Source: Paenibacillus apiarius (GTDB taxonomy: Bacteria; Bacillota; Bacilli; Paenibacillales; Paenibacillaceae). Taken from it: a stretch of 64,000 nucleotides of DNA. The translations under genes and the position numbers were made by a program. Below the pieces are notes generated by a model that had not been told where the DNA came from, did no database searches, and saw only the letters and a program-made list of their open reading frames with translations. The stretch spans positions 682,001 to 746,000 of the forward strand of contig NZ_JAFFHZ010000001.1 in assembly GCF_017052585.1 (NCBI RefSeq), written 5' to 3'. Positions 16,264-25,157 of the stretch are shown here, piece by piece; the first letter of the stretch is position 1; each line of letters opens with the position of its first letter.

Positions 16264-17256
16264 TTATGTCAGGAGCTCGGAAGCCATGTATACTTTTTGG
16301 AGCGCGGCTATTTCCTCTTCGATTCGCTGCACCAAAGACGCCGGTTCCAGCACCTTCGCCCGATACCCCCAGCCAAGAATCCAGCTCAGCGCCTCATCCT
16401 CGCGGCGGACAAGCAAGTTCACGAGGAGCCTGTCTGCCTGCTCTTCATACGAATCGATATAGAAACATCGGGAAGCTCTCACCTGGGACGCAATATCAGG
16501 CGTAAAGCACACCTGAACCTTAACGGTTCGATCATTGTCCTTCTTATATGCGGGCAGAGAAAAGTCCGGATCTCGCAGAAACGTCTCTTTCGTCGGCTGC
16601 AGAGCTTCAATGCGGTCGAGACGAAAATGACGCATCGCCTGCCGAAGCTCGCAATACGCAACGAGCATCCATCTGCCTCCAACATGTATAAGCCCATACG
16701 GATGAATCTTCCTTCGGGTCGGTGACGAATCGCCTTCGCTGCCGTTATGCAGCCCATAGTATTCGATGTGCAGCACACAGTTCTCCTGAATGCCTTCACG
16801 AATCATACCGAACAGGCGCGTATCCATCTCTAAATCTTGATCGCGCAATGCCGAAGACTCTGCGTACGGGACAGGCAAAATCCGTACCTGTTGCCGCAGC
16901 TCGTCCACCTGCTCCCGCTGACTGCTGCTCAGCAGAGCCTCGATTTTGCGATGGGCAGAGCGGGCGTGCTCCTTCCATGGAGAATAGAAGATCGACTCCA
17001 TCAGTTCCCCCCCGCAAAGCAATAGAATCGCTTCCTCGGGCAGCAACGACAACGGCGGCAAAAAATAGCCTTCCATCAAGGAGTAGCCTTGTCCCGGCAC
17101 CGCGCATATCGGAATCCCCGCTTCCGACAGCGCCAGCATATCCCGATACACCGTTCTTACGCTAATTTCAAACTGCTCCGCCAAATCCTCCGCCCGGCAC
17201 AGCTTCCTGCTGCGCAGTTCGAGAAGGATGGCAAGCAACCGATCCGTCCGATTCAT
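16264..17256 (-). CDS. YafY-type transcriptional regulator (HTH plus WYL domain)
   Basis: A 330-residue regulator. Residues 1-60 form a DeoR-like winged helix (RAEDLAEQFEISVRTVYRDM); the WYL domain follows, with IEYYGLHNG, KIHPYGLIHVGGRWMLVAYC and FRLDRIEAL; a WCX-type C-terminal extension ends the protein. WYL proteins bind nucleic acid or nucleotide ligands and often control stress or defence genes. ATG 17256 follows AAAAAGGTG. Its only co-directional neighbour is the DinB gene, which it probably regulates. Confidence 0.88.
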   Translation of the reverse strand: MNRTDRLLAILLELRSRKLCRAEDLAEQFEISVRTVYRDMLALSEAGIPICAVPGQGYSLMEGYFLPPLSLLPEEAILLLCGGELMESIFYSPWKEHARSAHRKIEALLSSSQREQVDELRQQVRILPVPYAESSALRDQDLEMDTRLFGMIREGIQENCVLHIEYYGLHNGSEGDSSPTRRKIHPYGLIHVGGRWMLVAYCELRQAMRHFRLDRIEALQPTKETFLRDPDFSLPAYKKDNDRTVKVQVCFTPDIASQVRASRCFYIDSYEEQADRLLVNLLVRREDEALSWILGWGYRAKVLEPASLVQRIEEEIAALQKVYMASELLT

Positions 17257-17455
17257 CGGAATCACCTTTTTGCATCTGATATATTTTTATGATAACCTTT
17301 ATCTTCTTAAAGTTCCAGCTTGTGGAATCACCCTCTTGCTCCATTCTCCCTTTCCATCAGAAAGCAGAAATTGGCCCCAAGGACGATTATAGTTCACTCA
17401 CTAGCATGCAATTATACGCTTCAATACATCGATCTGTACGAGTTTGCATCATAAG

Positions 17456-17484
17456 CAAAAAAGGCTCCCTCGCAAAAGGGAGCC
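17456..17484 (-). terminator. Terminator of phoP-phoR
   Basis: On the minus strand GGCTCCCT, loop, AGGGAGCC, then TTTTTT (A run at 17457-17462 on plus). It lies 46 bases past the phoR-phoP transcription unit's last stop (phoP). Confidence 0.9.
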
Positions 17485-17529
17485 CGTTACTATTAACCTA
17501 AGCCATCAATAGACCTGACATTTTTACTT

Positions 17530-18255
17530 TTACACCGTCTGCTTCTTCTGGACCACCAGCTTGTAGCCAACTCCGCGTATCGAATCAATCTGCACGGATT
17601 GCTGATTCATTTCCAGCTTCTTGCGCAAAGAGCTGACATGCACATCCACCGTTCGCTGTCCGCCAATATAGTCAAATCCCCACACGGCATTCATCAAGTC
17701 ATCCCGTGTGACGACCGTTCCTGGACGCTGGACAAGGTACAGCAGCACTTCGAATTCTTTCGGGCGCAGAGGAATCAAATCACGATGCAGCGTCACCTCG
17801 TATTTCTCCGGATAGATGCGCAAATCGCCGAGCACGATGACTTTATCATCGCCCTCTTCATCCATCGTATTGGCTGGAGCATCGTTAGAGGTGCGGCGGA
17901 GCACGGCTCCCACGCGCGCAAGCAGCTCGGCCACTCCAAACGGCTTCGTAATGTAGTCATCCGCTCCGTGCTTGAGTCCTTGCACCACTTCTTCCTCCGC
18001 ATTGCGCGCGGTCAAAATGATAACCGGTGTGCGAACCCCTGCTTGTCTTGCCTTGGACAATACTTCAAAGCCGTTCATGCCGGGAAGCATAATGTCCAAT
18101 ATAATAAGATCGAATTTGCGGTGAAGCGCCATTTGCAATCCTTGCGTGCCATGGTCTACCACAGTCGTCTCATAGCCTTCCAATGTTAAGTTGTACGACA
18201 GCAGCCGTGCAAGCGTTGGTTCATCTTCAACGACTAATACTTTAAGCTCAGACAT
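17530..18255 (-). CDS. phoP: Phosphate response regulator PhoP (OmpR family)
   Basis: A 241-residue response regulator. The receiver shows the acidic pocket VVEDE, the phospho-acceptor in DLIILDIMLPGMNGFEVL, T in VIILTARNAEEE and K in YITKPFGVAEL; the C-terminal winged helix ends GGQRTVDVHVSSLRKKLE. In bacilli PhoP activates pst and other phosphate-starvation genes at TTAACA-like boxes, and such boxes stand upstream of pstS here. Located before phoR on the map but transcribed away from it: the gene order along the transcript is... both genes are minus, so phoR (higher coordinates) is upstream of phoP. ATG 18255 is seven bases after GGAGG. Confidence 0.88.
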   Translation of the reverse strand: MSELKVLVVEDEPTLARLLSYNLTLEGYETTVVDHGTQGLQMALHRKFDLIILDIMLPGMNGFEVLSKARQAGVRTPVIILTARNAEEEVVQGLKHGADDYITKPFGVAELLARVGAVLRRTSNDAPANTMDEEGDDKVIVLGDLRIYPEKYEVTLHRDLIPLRPKEFEVLLYLVQRPGTVVTRDDLMNAVWGFDYIGGQRTVDVHVSSLRKKLEMNQQSVQIDSIRGVGYKLVVQKKQTV

Positions 18256-18362
18256 CACTATTCCTCCGAAAGTCGATTCACTTCATCGTTCTCGTCTTTC
18301 TTCATCGTATCTCAACATTATCCTAACATATTTTTAACGATGCCGACCAGTTTTTTATCCGG

Positions 18363-20186
18363 CTAATTCATCGGATTGGAAGACGGCATATCCTGCAGCA
18401 CCGGAAGCTCGATCGTGAACGTCGTGCCTACGCCCAATTCGCTTTCTACGGAAATAGCCCCATGGTGTGAATCTACTAAGTGCTTCACGATGGACAAACC
18501 CAATCCCGTCCCCCCTGAACTGCGGGAGCGCGCTTTATCCACCCGGTAGAACCGTTCGAAGATGCGCGGCACATCTTTTTTAGGTATTCCGATTCCCGTA
18601 TCGGCAATCGTGATCTGGATGCGTTCCGCTTCCCCCAGCTCGTTATTCTGGATAGAGGCTGCGGTTACCTTAACGTGCCCGCCTTCCGGGGTATAATTTA
18701 TCGCATTGGACAGCAGATTGAGCACGATCTGGCGGAAACGGTCCTCATCCGCTTCCACGTACAGGTCTTGTTCTGCCTGCAGGTGAATATCAATCCGTTT
18801 CTTCTCCGCTTCCTTCTGCAGCATCTCCACAGTCTGCTCCAAGAAGCTGTCGACCTGCACCGGCGAGAACTGCAGCGGCACCCGCTTCGATTCAATCTTG
18901 GACAATTCCAGAATGTCTCCGATAAGACGGTTTAACCGTTCACTCTCATCATGAATGATCTGCAAAAATGTTTTCGCAATTTCGGGATCGTTCATTGCCC
19001 CGTTCAGCAACGTTTCCGCAAAGCCCTTCACTGCCGCAATCGGTGTCTTCAACTCGTGAGATACGTTGGCGACGAACTCGCTCCGCATTCGCTCCAAGCG
19101 GCGAATTTCGGATAAGTCCTGCATGACGAGAAGAATCCCCGCCCACTCGCCATCCGTGAAATGCACAGGCACAACGCTGACATCGAGCAGCCGCTCCTCG
19201 GGATAGTATATCGTAATTTCATCATGCCGCAGGAGCTTTCGCTCCAGCACTTCGGCCGTCATATTCAGCAGCTCGTGCGGCGCGCGCACGTCCTGGAACG
19301 AACGCCCCAGCCATTCGCTGCTCTTGACGCCGAGAATATGCTCTGCTTTCCGGTTCAACAGGGCGACTTGGCCTTCCGCATCCACCATGACGATGCCGTT
19401 GATCATATGCTCCATCACCGTTTGCAGCCGGCTTTCCTTTTCGCGAATTTGCGTCATCTGAATCTGAAGGCTGTCTGCCATTGCATTGATGGCGGATCCG
19501 AGCTGGCCGATCTCGTCTTTGCCGACGGCCTGAGCCCGGGCTTTATAGTCCATATGGGCGAAACGTAGGGCGACCCGCGTCATGTTCTCAATCGGACGCG
19601 TCAAATTATAAGCAATGCGATAGCTGACAAGCGCGGCGACGACGAATAAGGCAGCCAATCCGAGCGCTAAATAAGCCCACAGCTCACGAACGCTCTTCTC
19701 GACATCTTCAAGGCTCATCGCCAATCTAATATAGCCTTCGAAATTGGGCGTGTGCACCGGACTGGCCACATACAGCATGTTCTGCTTCAGTGTGTCGCTA
19801 TAGCGTATTTTTGAACCCAAGCCTTCTTGGCGTGCAGCGGCGATCTCTTCACGGGTCAGATGGTTATCCATGTTGGCTGCCTTATGATCCGAATCTCCCA
19901 CGACCGTTCCATCCGCCCAGATGAAGGTGACGCGGGCATCGGCGCTTTCGTGCAGCTTACGAGCCCAACCGCTGTAATATTCAACCACGTCGGCGGCGCC
20001 ATTCCCGCGCTGCCATACAAGCGTCTGTTCAATGAGCTTAATTTCCCGGGACATATTTTGCTCCAATTGCCGGATATGGCTTTCTTTAAAGGAAGACGCC
20101 ATATATATGCCCGCCGTCAATACGGAAATGCCGATTAGCAGCACAAAAATAAGGGTCAAACGCGTGCGAAAGCGTGACATGCTCAT
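18363..20186 (-). CDS. phoR: Sensor histidine kinase PhoR
   Basis: A 607-residue kinase: TM1 at about residues 10-30 (LIFVLLIGISVLTAG), an extracytoplasmic domain to about 165, TM2 (LALGLAALFVVAALVSY), HAMP, a PAS domain (INGIVMVDAEGQVALLNRKA), the H box VANVSHELKTPIAAVKGF and an ATPase with LLSNAINYTPEGG, DTGIGIPKKD and GGTGLGLSIVKH. This is the PhoR/ResE layout; proximity to pst-phoU favours PhoR. Starts at 20186 and 20180 are both possible (GGAGTGGAGAG). Note the order: phoR precedes phoP on the transcript, the reverse of B. subtilis. Confidence 0.88.
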   Translation of the reverse strand: MSMSRFRTRLTLIFVLLIGISVLTAGIYMASSFKESHIRQLEQNMSREIKLIEQTLVWQRGNGAADVVEYYSGWARKLHESADARVTFIWADGTVVGDSDHKAANMDNHLTREEIAAARQEGLGSKIRYSDTLKQNMLYVASPVHTPNFEGYIRLAMSLEDVEKSVRELWAYLALGLAALFVVAALVSYRIAYNLTRPIENMTRVALRFAHMDYKARAQAVGKDEIGQLGSAINAMADSLQIQMTQIREKESRLQTVMEHMINGIVMVDAEGQVALLNRKAEHILGVKSSEWLGRSFQDVRAPHELLNMTAEVLERKLLRHDEITIYYPEERLLDVSVVPVHFTDGEWAGILLVMQDLSEIRRLERMRSEFVANVSHELKTPIAAVKGFAETLLNGAMNDPEIAKTFLQIIHDESERLNRLIGDILELSKIESKRVPLQFSPVQVDSFLEQTVEMLQKEAEKKRIDIHLQAEQDLYVEADEDRFRQIVLNLLSNAINYTPEGGHVKVTAASIQNNELGEAERIQITIADTGIGIPKKDVPRIFERFYRVDKARSRSSGGTGLGLSIVKHLVDSHHGAISVESELGVGTTFTIELPVLQDMPSSNPMN

Positions 20187-20233
20187 CTCTCCACTCCATC
20201 TGTCTAAGATTCTCATCTACCTATTCATCGTAC

Positions 20234-20585
20234 TTATAGCGCTTCGGTTTGGCTAGACGGCAGTTTGTTAAGCTTTTGTAAAAGAGCATAATACACCGTG
20301 GCCCAGGCTGCTGAATGGGGATGGCCAGCACAACGGCAACCGCCGTTCCAGGTCCCAAATATTGCAGCGCCAACACCAGTCCAAGCGAAATATTGCGCAT
20401 CCCCGATCCAAAGCCAAGCCTCCTCTTTCAGAGCATCTCCCCGCTTGCCAAATATATAACTGGCAGCCCAGCCAAGGTATGAGCCAGATGAAGGAGATCA
20501 GCATATCACTAAAAAGAACCCCCAGCACAAGACTGCCGGGGATAAGAATGAATATATAGCGTTCGAACCAATCATTTATTTGCAA
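20234..20585 (-). pseudogene. Decayed bile acid:sodium symporter-family transporter
   Basis: Only the two ends of a transporter of about 320 residues remain. The N-terminal piece reads YIFILIPGSLVLGVLFSDML and SFIWLIPWLG. A separate frame further on reads GFGSGMRNISLGLVLALQYL and GPGTAVAVVLAIPIQQ, the conserved late helices of the BASS family, and a third frame carries the C-terminus YYALLQKLNKLPSS before TAA at 20236-20234. So there is a large internal deletion near 20440-20470 and at least one further frameshift near 20300. The product cannot be functional. Confidence 0.75.
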
Positions 20586-20604
20586 TCCAAGCGGGGTGCT
20601 GCGC

Positions 20605-22158
20605 TCATACGAATACAGGCTCCTTCAATTGAGCCAGCTTCTCGAAAGAACCGCGATCAACGTCCGCATGCAAGCTGTTGCCGTGCGCATCCATCGTTAC
20701 GATCGCTGCGAAGCCTTCGACCTGCAAATGCCACATCGCTTCCGGTATGCCGAATTCCATGAAGTCCACGCCATTTACCTTCTTGATGCACTCCGCATAA
20801 TATTGCGCCGCACCGCCAATCGCATTCAAATATACCGCGCCGTGTTCGCCGAGCGCAGCCAACGTCTTTGCGCCCATGCCGCCTTTGCCGATGACCGCGC
20901 GGATGCCGAACTTCTTGATGATGTCGCCTTGATAAGGCTCCTCCCGGATGCTGGTCGTCGGGCCAGCCGCTTTGACATGCCAGCCTTCCTCATCCTTAAG
21001 CATGACCGGACCGCAGTGATATATGACCGCTCCGTTCAAGTCCACCGGAGCATCGTGATCCATTAAGTGCTTGTGCAGCGCGTCGCGTCCGGTATGCATC
21101 TCGCCGTTAATAATTACGACGTCACCGACACGGAGCGAACGAATCGCCTCTTCCGTGATTGGCGTCGTCAGCACGATTTGCCGGCTTTCATTGCCTGTGT
21201 CAGCTGCCTTGGCTTGTCCGTTCACATCTGCAGCAGCCGGTTCCTGCATTTCTACTTCCGTGCCGCGCTCATACACCCATTCTTGAATCTCGCCGGTCGT
21301 GCTGTCGATGAGGACGCCTTGACGGCGGAATGCCCAGCAGTTATATGCTACCGATACGAAGAAGCTGGCCGGCAGCCGGTTCATGACGCCAATCTTGCAG
21401 CCCAGCAGCGTTACTTCACCACCGAAGCCCATCGTCCCAATGCCTAGCTGATTCGCTTTATCCATCACATAATCTTCCAAATTCTGCAATTCTGGAATCG
21501 GATTCGTATCCTCAACCTTGCGGAACAGTTGCTGCTTCGCCAATTCGTAGCCAGTCGTACGGTCGCCGCCGATGCCGACGCCGACAAACCCGGCGCTGCA
21601 GCCTTGGCCTTGCGCTTGATATACCGCATGCATGATGCATTTGCGGATGCCGTCCAAGTCGCGTCCGGCTTTGCCCAGCCCCTCCAGCTCCGCGGGAAGG
21701 CTATATTGGATATTTTTATTTTCGCAGCCGCCGCCCTTTAAGACAAGCCGCACCTCAATCATATCTTTGTCCCATTGCTCGAAATGGATGACCGGCGTTC
21801 CCGGTCCCAGGTTATCCCCGCTGTTCGACCCCGTAAGCGAATCTACCGAATTCGTGCGCAGCTTGCCCTCCTTCGTCGCGCGGCTAATCGCCTCGCGGAT
21901 TTGCTCCTTCATCACGAGTTGGTTCGCGCCGACTGGCGTATGCACGATAAAGGTAGGCATGCCCGTATCTTGGCAGATAGGCGACACGTTGTTTTCCGCC
22001 ATCTTAATGTTGCGCGCAATCGTGCTTAGCGACAGACCCGAACGGGTTGCGGCATCTTCACGCTCCTGCGCCCGTGCAATAGCCCGGCGAACATCCCCTG
22101 GCAGGTTCGTCGAAGTCTCTACAATCAGCTCATACACACTCTGTAAAAACGATTTCAT
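20605..22158 (-). CDS. Fumarate hydratase, class I (iron-sulfur)
   Basis: A 517-residue single-chain class I fumarase that interconverts fumarate and malate in the TCA cycle using a 4Fe-4S cluster. The three cluster cysteines fit NVSPICQDTGMPTF near residue 62, LKGGGCENKN near 142 and GCSAGFVGVGIGGDRTTGYE near 186. The N-terminal alpha domain is joined to the beta domain by an Ala/Gly-rich stretch near residue 310. Start ATG 22158 has GAGAGGAGC upstream. Monocistronic; mdh, icd, citZ and sucAB lie in the same window. Confidence 0.93.
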   Translation of the reverse strand: MKSFLQSVYELIVETSTNLPGDVRRAIARAQEREDAATRSGLSLSTIARNIKMAENNVSPICQDTGMPTFIVHTPVGANQLVMKEQIREAISRATKEGKLRTNSVDSLTGSNSGDNLGPGTPVIHFEQWDKDMIEVRLVLKGGGCENKNIQYSLPAELEGLGKAGRDLDGIRKCIMHAVYQAQGQGCSAGFVGVGIGGDRTTGYELAKQQLFRKVEDTNPIPELQNLEDYVMDKANQLGIGTMGFGGEVTLLGCKIGVMNRLPASFFVSVAYNCWAFRRQGVLIDSTTGEIQEWVYERGTEVEMQEPAAADVNGQAKAADTGNESRQIVLTTPITEEAIRSLRVGDVVIINGEMHTGRDALHKHLMDHDAPVDLNGAVIYHCGPVMLKDEEGWHVKAAGPTTSIREEPYQGDIIKKFGIRAVIGKGGMGAKTLAALGEHGAVYLNAIGGAAQYYAECIKKVNGVDFMEFGIPEAMWHLQVEGFAAIVTMDAHGNSLHADVDRGSFEKLAQLKEPVFV

Positions 22159-22408
22159 AATTAGACGTAGCTCCTCTCATCGCATGTCATGTCCCGGAAA
22201 ATGATTGATCATGATGCGAAGTCTGGTTGCGGCGGGAACGAAGCAATGCACGTATCATTTATCTATGACGCCAATCACATCTCAATAGTAATATAATAAC
22301 ATAAGAGCACAATTTCTTCGAAGCATTTCCAATCAGAGCGACCTTCGGCCCACTTTGGAGCACGTTATATTAGGTTGTTCAAGCACTTAATGAAAGGATG
22401 GAACTCAA

Positions 22409-23029
22409 ATGCATCAATCAGACAACCAATCCGCGCTGCCCCATCACTTTTTTGCCTATATGTACCGGTTGAAGCATATCGAACGGTGGAGCCTGATGCG
22501 CAATACGAATAAAGAGAACGTCGCCGAGCATTCCTTTCACGTCGCGATGACGACACATATGCTCTGCACGATAGCCAATGAAGTATTCCATAAAGATATC
22601 GATACGGGCAAAGCGGTTACGTATGCGTTGTTCCATGACGCAACAGAAGTGTTCACCGGGGATATTCCAACGCCAGTGAAGCATCATAATGCCCGCATTT
22701 TGTCCAACTTCCGCGAGATCGAGCAGCTGGCAGCCGAACGGCTTATCCGCATGATTCCCGAGGAACTGCAATCCGTCTATGCCCCGCTCATCGATCCGAA
22801 GTCCGAACCTGATAAGGACGTGCGGTTATATGTCAAAGCGGCCGACTTATTGGATGCTTATTTCAAATGCGGCAGCGAGCTGGCTGCCGGAAACCGCGAA
22901 TTTGAGGTAGCGAAACGGGAGACGGAAGAAAAGCTGAAGCAATTAGGTCTGTCCGAGGTCGATTACGTGCTGCAGAAGCTTGCCCCAAGCTTCGATATGA
23001 CACTAGATGAAATGTCTCTTAAGGACTAA
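22409..23029 (+). CDS. yfbR: 5'-deoxynucleotidase YfbR-like (HD domain)
   Basis: A 206-residue HD-domain phosphohydrolase that removes phosphate from deoxynucleoside 5'-monophosphates in E. coli. The metal ligands are visible: H in AEHSFHVAMTTHML, HD in YALFHDATEVFTGDIPTPVK and the late D in VKAADLLDAYFKCG. Starts at ATG 22409 after GAAAGGATGG. Transcribed divergently from fumarase and ahead of the YtvI-like gene, 131 bases away. Confidence 0.88.
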   Translation: MHQSDNQSALPHHFFAYMYRLKHIERWSLMRNTNKENVAEHSFHVAMTTHMLCTIANEVFHKDIDTGKAVTYALFHDATEVFTGDIPTPVKHHNARILSNFREIEQLAAERLIRMIPEELQSVYAPLIDPKSEPDKDVRLYVKAADLLDAYFKCGSELAAGNREFEVAKRETEEKLKQLGLSEVDYVLQKLAPSFDMTLDEMSLKD

Positions 23030-23064
23030 TTCCGCGCATGCTTACCCGTCTATGGCTGTATCAA

Positions 23065-23094
23065 TTGGGTTTCCCGAATCAATTCTGATAAAAT
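23065..23094 (+). promoter_or_regulatory. Possible SigmaA promoter of the YtvI-like gene
   Basis: TTGGGT (23065-23070) and TAAAAT (23089-23094) with an 18-base spacer, 67 bases before the start codon. Weak but placed as expected. Confidence 0.4.
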
Positions 23095-23160
23095 AATGAC
23101 AGTGCCATTCACAAAGGCAACAGCCATAAGTAAAAGAGTCATCACGAAAAGGAGAGCGAT

Positions 23161-24279
23161 ATGCCCATTTTCAACGTCACACTAGTTCACCGCATTTTTC
23201 GGGCTGCATGGGTCGCCATCGTTCTTGCAGCCGCCATCGCGCTATTCTATTACGGTTTTCCCATCATTTATCCATTTCTTGTCGCGTGGCTGCTCGCTTA
23301 CATGATGAACCCGGTCGTCCGCTTTCTGGAGCGGAGCTGGAAGTTCCCGCGTTGGCTCGCCGTCACCGCGTCATTGCTGCTGTTTGCGGCCATCATTGCA
23401 TGTGCGGTATTTGTGTTCGCTACGAAAATCATCGCGGAATCCTGGCATATTATGGGGATCGTGCAAGAACAAATTGTGGAGTGGAAAGATATGTTGATTG
23501 ACTATTATCAATCCGCGGAATTTCAAAGCTTATTAATGGAGTTAAATAACACGCTCAGCTCGGTCGATATCCAGTCCTCGCTATCCAAATATACGAGTAC
23601 GATTGCTGGCGCAGGGACGACGATCGTCACTTACTTATTCATGTTCTTGAAATCCACAATCTTGTTTTTGCCGAAATTCGCCGTTATTACTGTCATCATC
23701 ATGGTTGCCACGTTCCTTATCAGCAAGCAATGGAACCAGATTGCGGCACGGGGCGCGGCAATCATTCCCGCGCAAGTGCATGCCTCGTTCGGCGTCGTCG
23801 TGCGCGATTTGCAGAACGCTATCTTTGGCTACATAAAGGGACATATTATTTTGTCAACCATTACCGCAATCGTGTTCTTTATCGGCCTGCTCATTCTGGG
23901 GGTCCAATATGCGTTCACCATTGCCATCATCGGCGGCATCGTCGATCTTATTCCGCTGATCGGCATCCCGGCTATCATCGTTCCTTGGGCGGTATTCGCT
24001 TATTTTGAAGGGAATATTTTCTTGGGTACGGGGCTGTTAATATTATGGCCGGTCATTCTCGTCACCCGGCATGCGTTCGAACCGAAAGTATACGGCTCCA
24101 GCATCGGATTGAATCCGCTCATGCTGCTCATCTTCCTGTTCGCGGGGCTGAAGCTGTTCGGCGTCATCGGTATATTCGTCGGCATCATCGCGCTCGTCGT
24201 CCTGACCGCGCTTCAGAAGGCGAACGTATTTCGTGATGTGTGGCGCTATGTCATGACAGGTAAATTCCAAAGTGAGTAA
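23161..24279 (+). CDS. YtvI-like sporulation integral membrane protein (AI-2E exporter family), paralogue 1
   Basis: A 372-residue membrane protein with about eight helices, typical of the AI-2E/PerM family that includes YtvI. The entry motif YPFLVAWLLAYMMNPVVRFL near residue 40 and the late GLNPLMLLIFLFAGLKLFG are conserved. ATG 23161 follows AAAAGGAGAGCGAT. A second member with the same layout lies at 36783-37898 beside citZ, where B. subtilis has ytvI, so this copy is the paralogue. It ends at a strong terminator. Confidence 0.88.
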   Translation: MPIFNVTLVHRIFRAAWVAIVLAAAIALFYYGFPIIYPFLVAWLLAYMMNPVVRFLERSWKFPRWLAVTASLLLFAAIIACAVFVFATKIIAESWHIMGIVQEQIVEWKDMLIDYYQSAEFQSLLMELNNTLSSVDIQSSLSKYTSTIAGAGTTIVTYLFMFLKSTILFLPKFAVITVIIMVATFLISKQWNQIAARGAAIIPAQVHASFGVVVRDLQNAIFGYIKGHIILSTITAIVFFIGLLILGVQYAFTIAIIGGIVDLIPLIGIPAIIVPWAVFAYFEGNIFLGTGLLILWPVILVTRHAFEPKVYGSSIGLNPLMLLIFLFAGLKLFGVIGIFVGIIALVVLTALQKANVFRDVWRYVMTGKFQSE

Positions 24280-24287
24280 GTAACAAA

Positions 24288-24340
24288 AAGAGCTGATTAC
24301 GCGCACCTGAATGGCGTAAGTTCAGCTCTTCTTTATTTTT
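24288..24340. terminator. Bidirectional terminator between YtvI-like gene and unknown gene
   Basis: AAGAGCTGA (24288-24296) pairs with TTCAGCTCTT (24321-24330), supported by TACGC/GCGTA inside, followed by T-rich sequence on plus and CTTTTT on minus. It separates convergent genes. Confidence 0.8.
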
Positions 24341-24347
24341 ATGTTAT

Positions 24348-24752
24348 CTAAAAAACGAAGCCGAGAATGTCCCATACCCAGCGGTTGCTGTCAACCTGTC
24401 CCTCGCCGCAATCAATGACGTCCACGTGATGCTCCGCTTTGTCACAGAGCGTATCGATGAGCCGTTCAGGAACGAATGGCACCTTCTTCTTCAATTGCTC
24501 CAATAATGGAATGGCCATCGCATGCCCGACAATTTCAGCGGCCAACGAATCCCTGCTAATGTTAAGTGCTCTGCGCTCTCTAAGACAATGTTCCTCCAAC
24601 ACGCGGTCGGCTATCGCTTTCCCGGCTTCCATTAGACTGCCGTAGGATTGCAGCAAATCCATAAGCTCATCATTATTTACGATGCGGACAACCCGAGGCT
24701 CAGTCACCAGCAACACATTGCGGTTATTGATGTTGATCGTAACATGAGACAT
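24348..24752 (-). CDS. Unknown soluble protein
   Basis: A 134-residue protein I do not recognise. It opens MSHVTININNRNVLLVTEPR, a beta-like segment, followed by helical sequence (LMDLLQSYGSLMEAGKAIAD and HAMAIPLLEQLKKKVPFVPE) and a tail ending WVWDILGFVF. No membrane segment or signal peptide. ATG 24752 has AAAGGAATGG about 8-12 bases ahead; longer in-frame starts to 24854 lack a ribosome site. Single gene, convergent with the YtvI-like gene. Confidence 0.65.
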   Translation of the reverse strand: MSHVTININNRNVLLVTEPRVVRIVNNDELMDLLQSYGSLMEAGKAIADRVLEEHCLRERRALNISRDSLAAEIVGHAMAIPLLEQLKKKVPFVPERLIDTLCDKAEHHVDVIDCGEGQVDSNRWVWDILGFVF

Positions 24753-24840
24753 AAGAGCACCATTCCTTTGCATCTTGTGCTTGCGACAGTTCAGTCTTGC
24801 ATGCCTCCATATCCCCTCGCAACGGTTCAATATACATACT

Positions 24841-24959
24841 GAATGGCCGCTCACCTGGAAGAAGCGTCTGGCTTGACTGTATAAGTCGAATGAATTTTTT
24901 TGTTCAACTTATATAACTTATGTCTTGATTGTACAAGGCTGGCGCTTCCGCAGCCATTC
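24841..24959. repeat. 119-base imperfect inverted repeat
   Basis: Outer arms GAATGGCCGC (24841-24850) and GCAGCCATTC (24950-24959) differ at one base. Further in, GGAAG/CTTCC blocks match, and the inner arms TATAAGTCGAA (24880-24890) and TTCAACTTATA (24903-24913) pair with one mismatch around a T-rich loop. The halves can be aligned with small gaps. No target duplication is obvious. It could be a MITE-like relic or a large transcript hairpin. Confidence 0.5.
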
Positions 24960-25054
24960 ATCTCTCTTACAGTTCCAAGCCGCAAGCTTACACTATCGTA
25001 AGTGTTCGTGAGTACGCAGCAAAAATAGTCCTCAAGAGTTTACCTTCGTAATTC

Positions 25055-25126
25055 TTAAGATTTACTGATACTCTCTCTTAACTTTTCCTTTATCTTGTTG
25101 AAGAGTCCGGGAACGGCCGATATACT
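25055..25126 (+). promoter_or_regulatory. Promoter and Pho-like repeats of lipoprotein gene A
   Basis: TTGAAG (25098-25103), 17 bases, TATACT (25121-25126). Upstream are TTAAGA (25055), a weak middle box, TTAACT (25078) and TTTATC (25089) at 11-12-base steps. The same arrangement precedes genes B and D. Confidence 0.65.
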
Positions 25127-25157
25127 TGCTTTTTGAAACGAAAAGGAGGAGAACGGA

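Larger units (their letters stand above)
24753..25157. other. 405-base gap with long imperfect palindrome and promoters
   Basis: No gene. It holds the start region of the unknown minus-strand gene, a 119-base imperfect inverted repeat (24841-24959) and the plus-strand promoter of the first lipoprotein gene (25055-25126). Confidence 0.6.

Noticed and set aside
20268-20585. 105-codon frame as an intact small membrane protein
   Set aside because: Only its first part is family sequence; the rest is out of frame with further conserved BASS segments, so it is a pseudogene.
24841-24959. Insertion sequence
   Set aside because: No transposase frame and no clear target duplication; kept only as an inverted repeat.
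25098-25130. ECF-sigma promoter reading of GGGAAC in front of the lipoprotein genes
   Set aside because: No CGTA-like -10 at 16-17 bases; the TTGAAG-17-TATACT SigmaA pair fits better.
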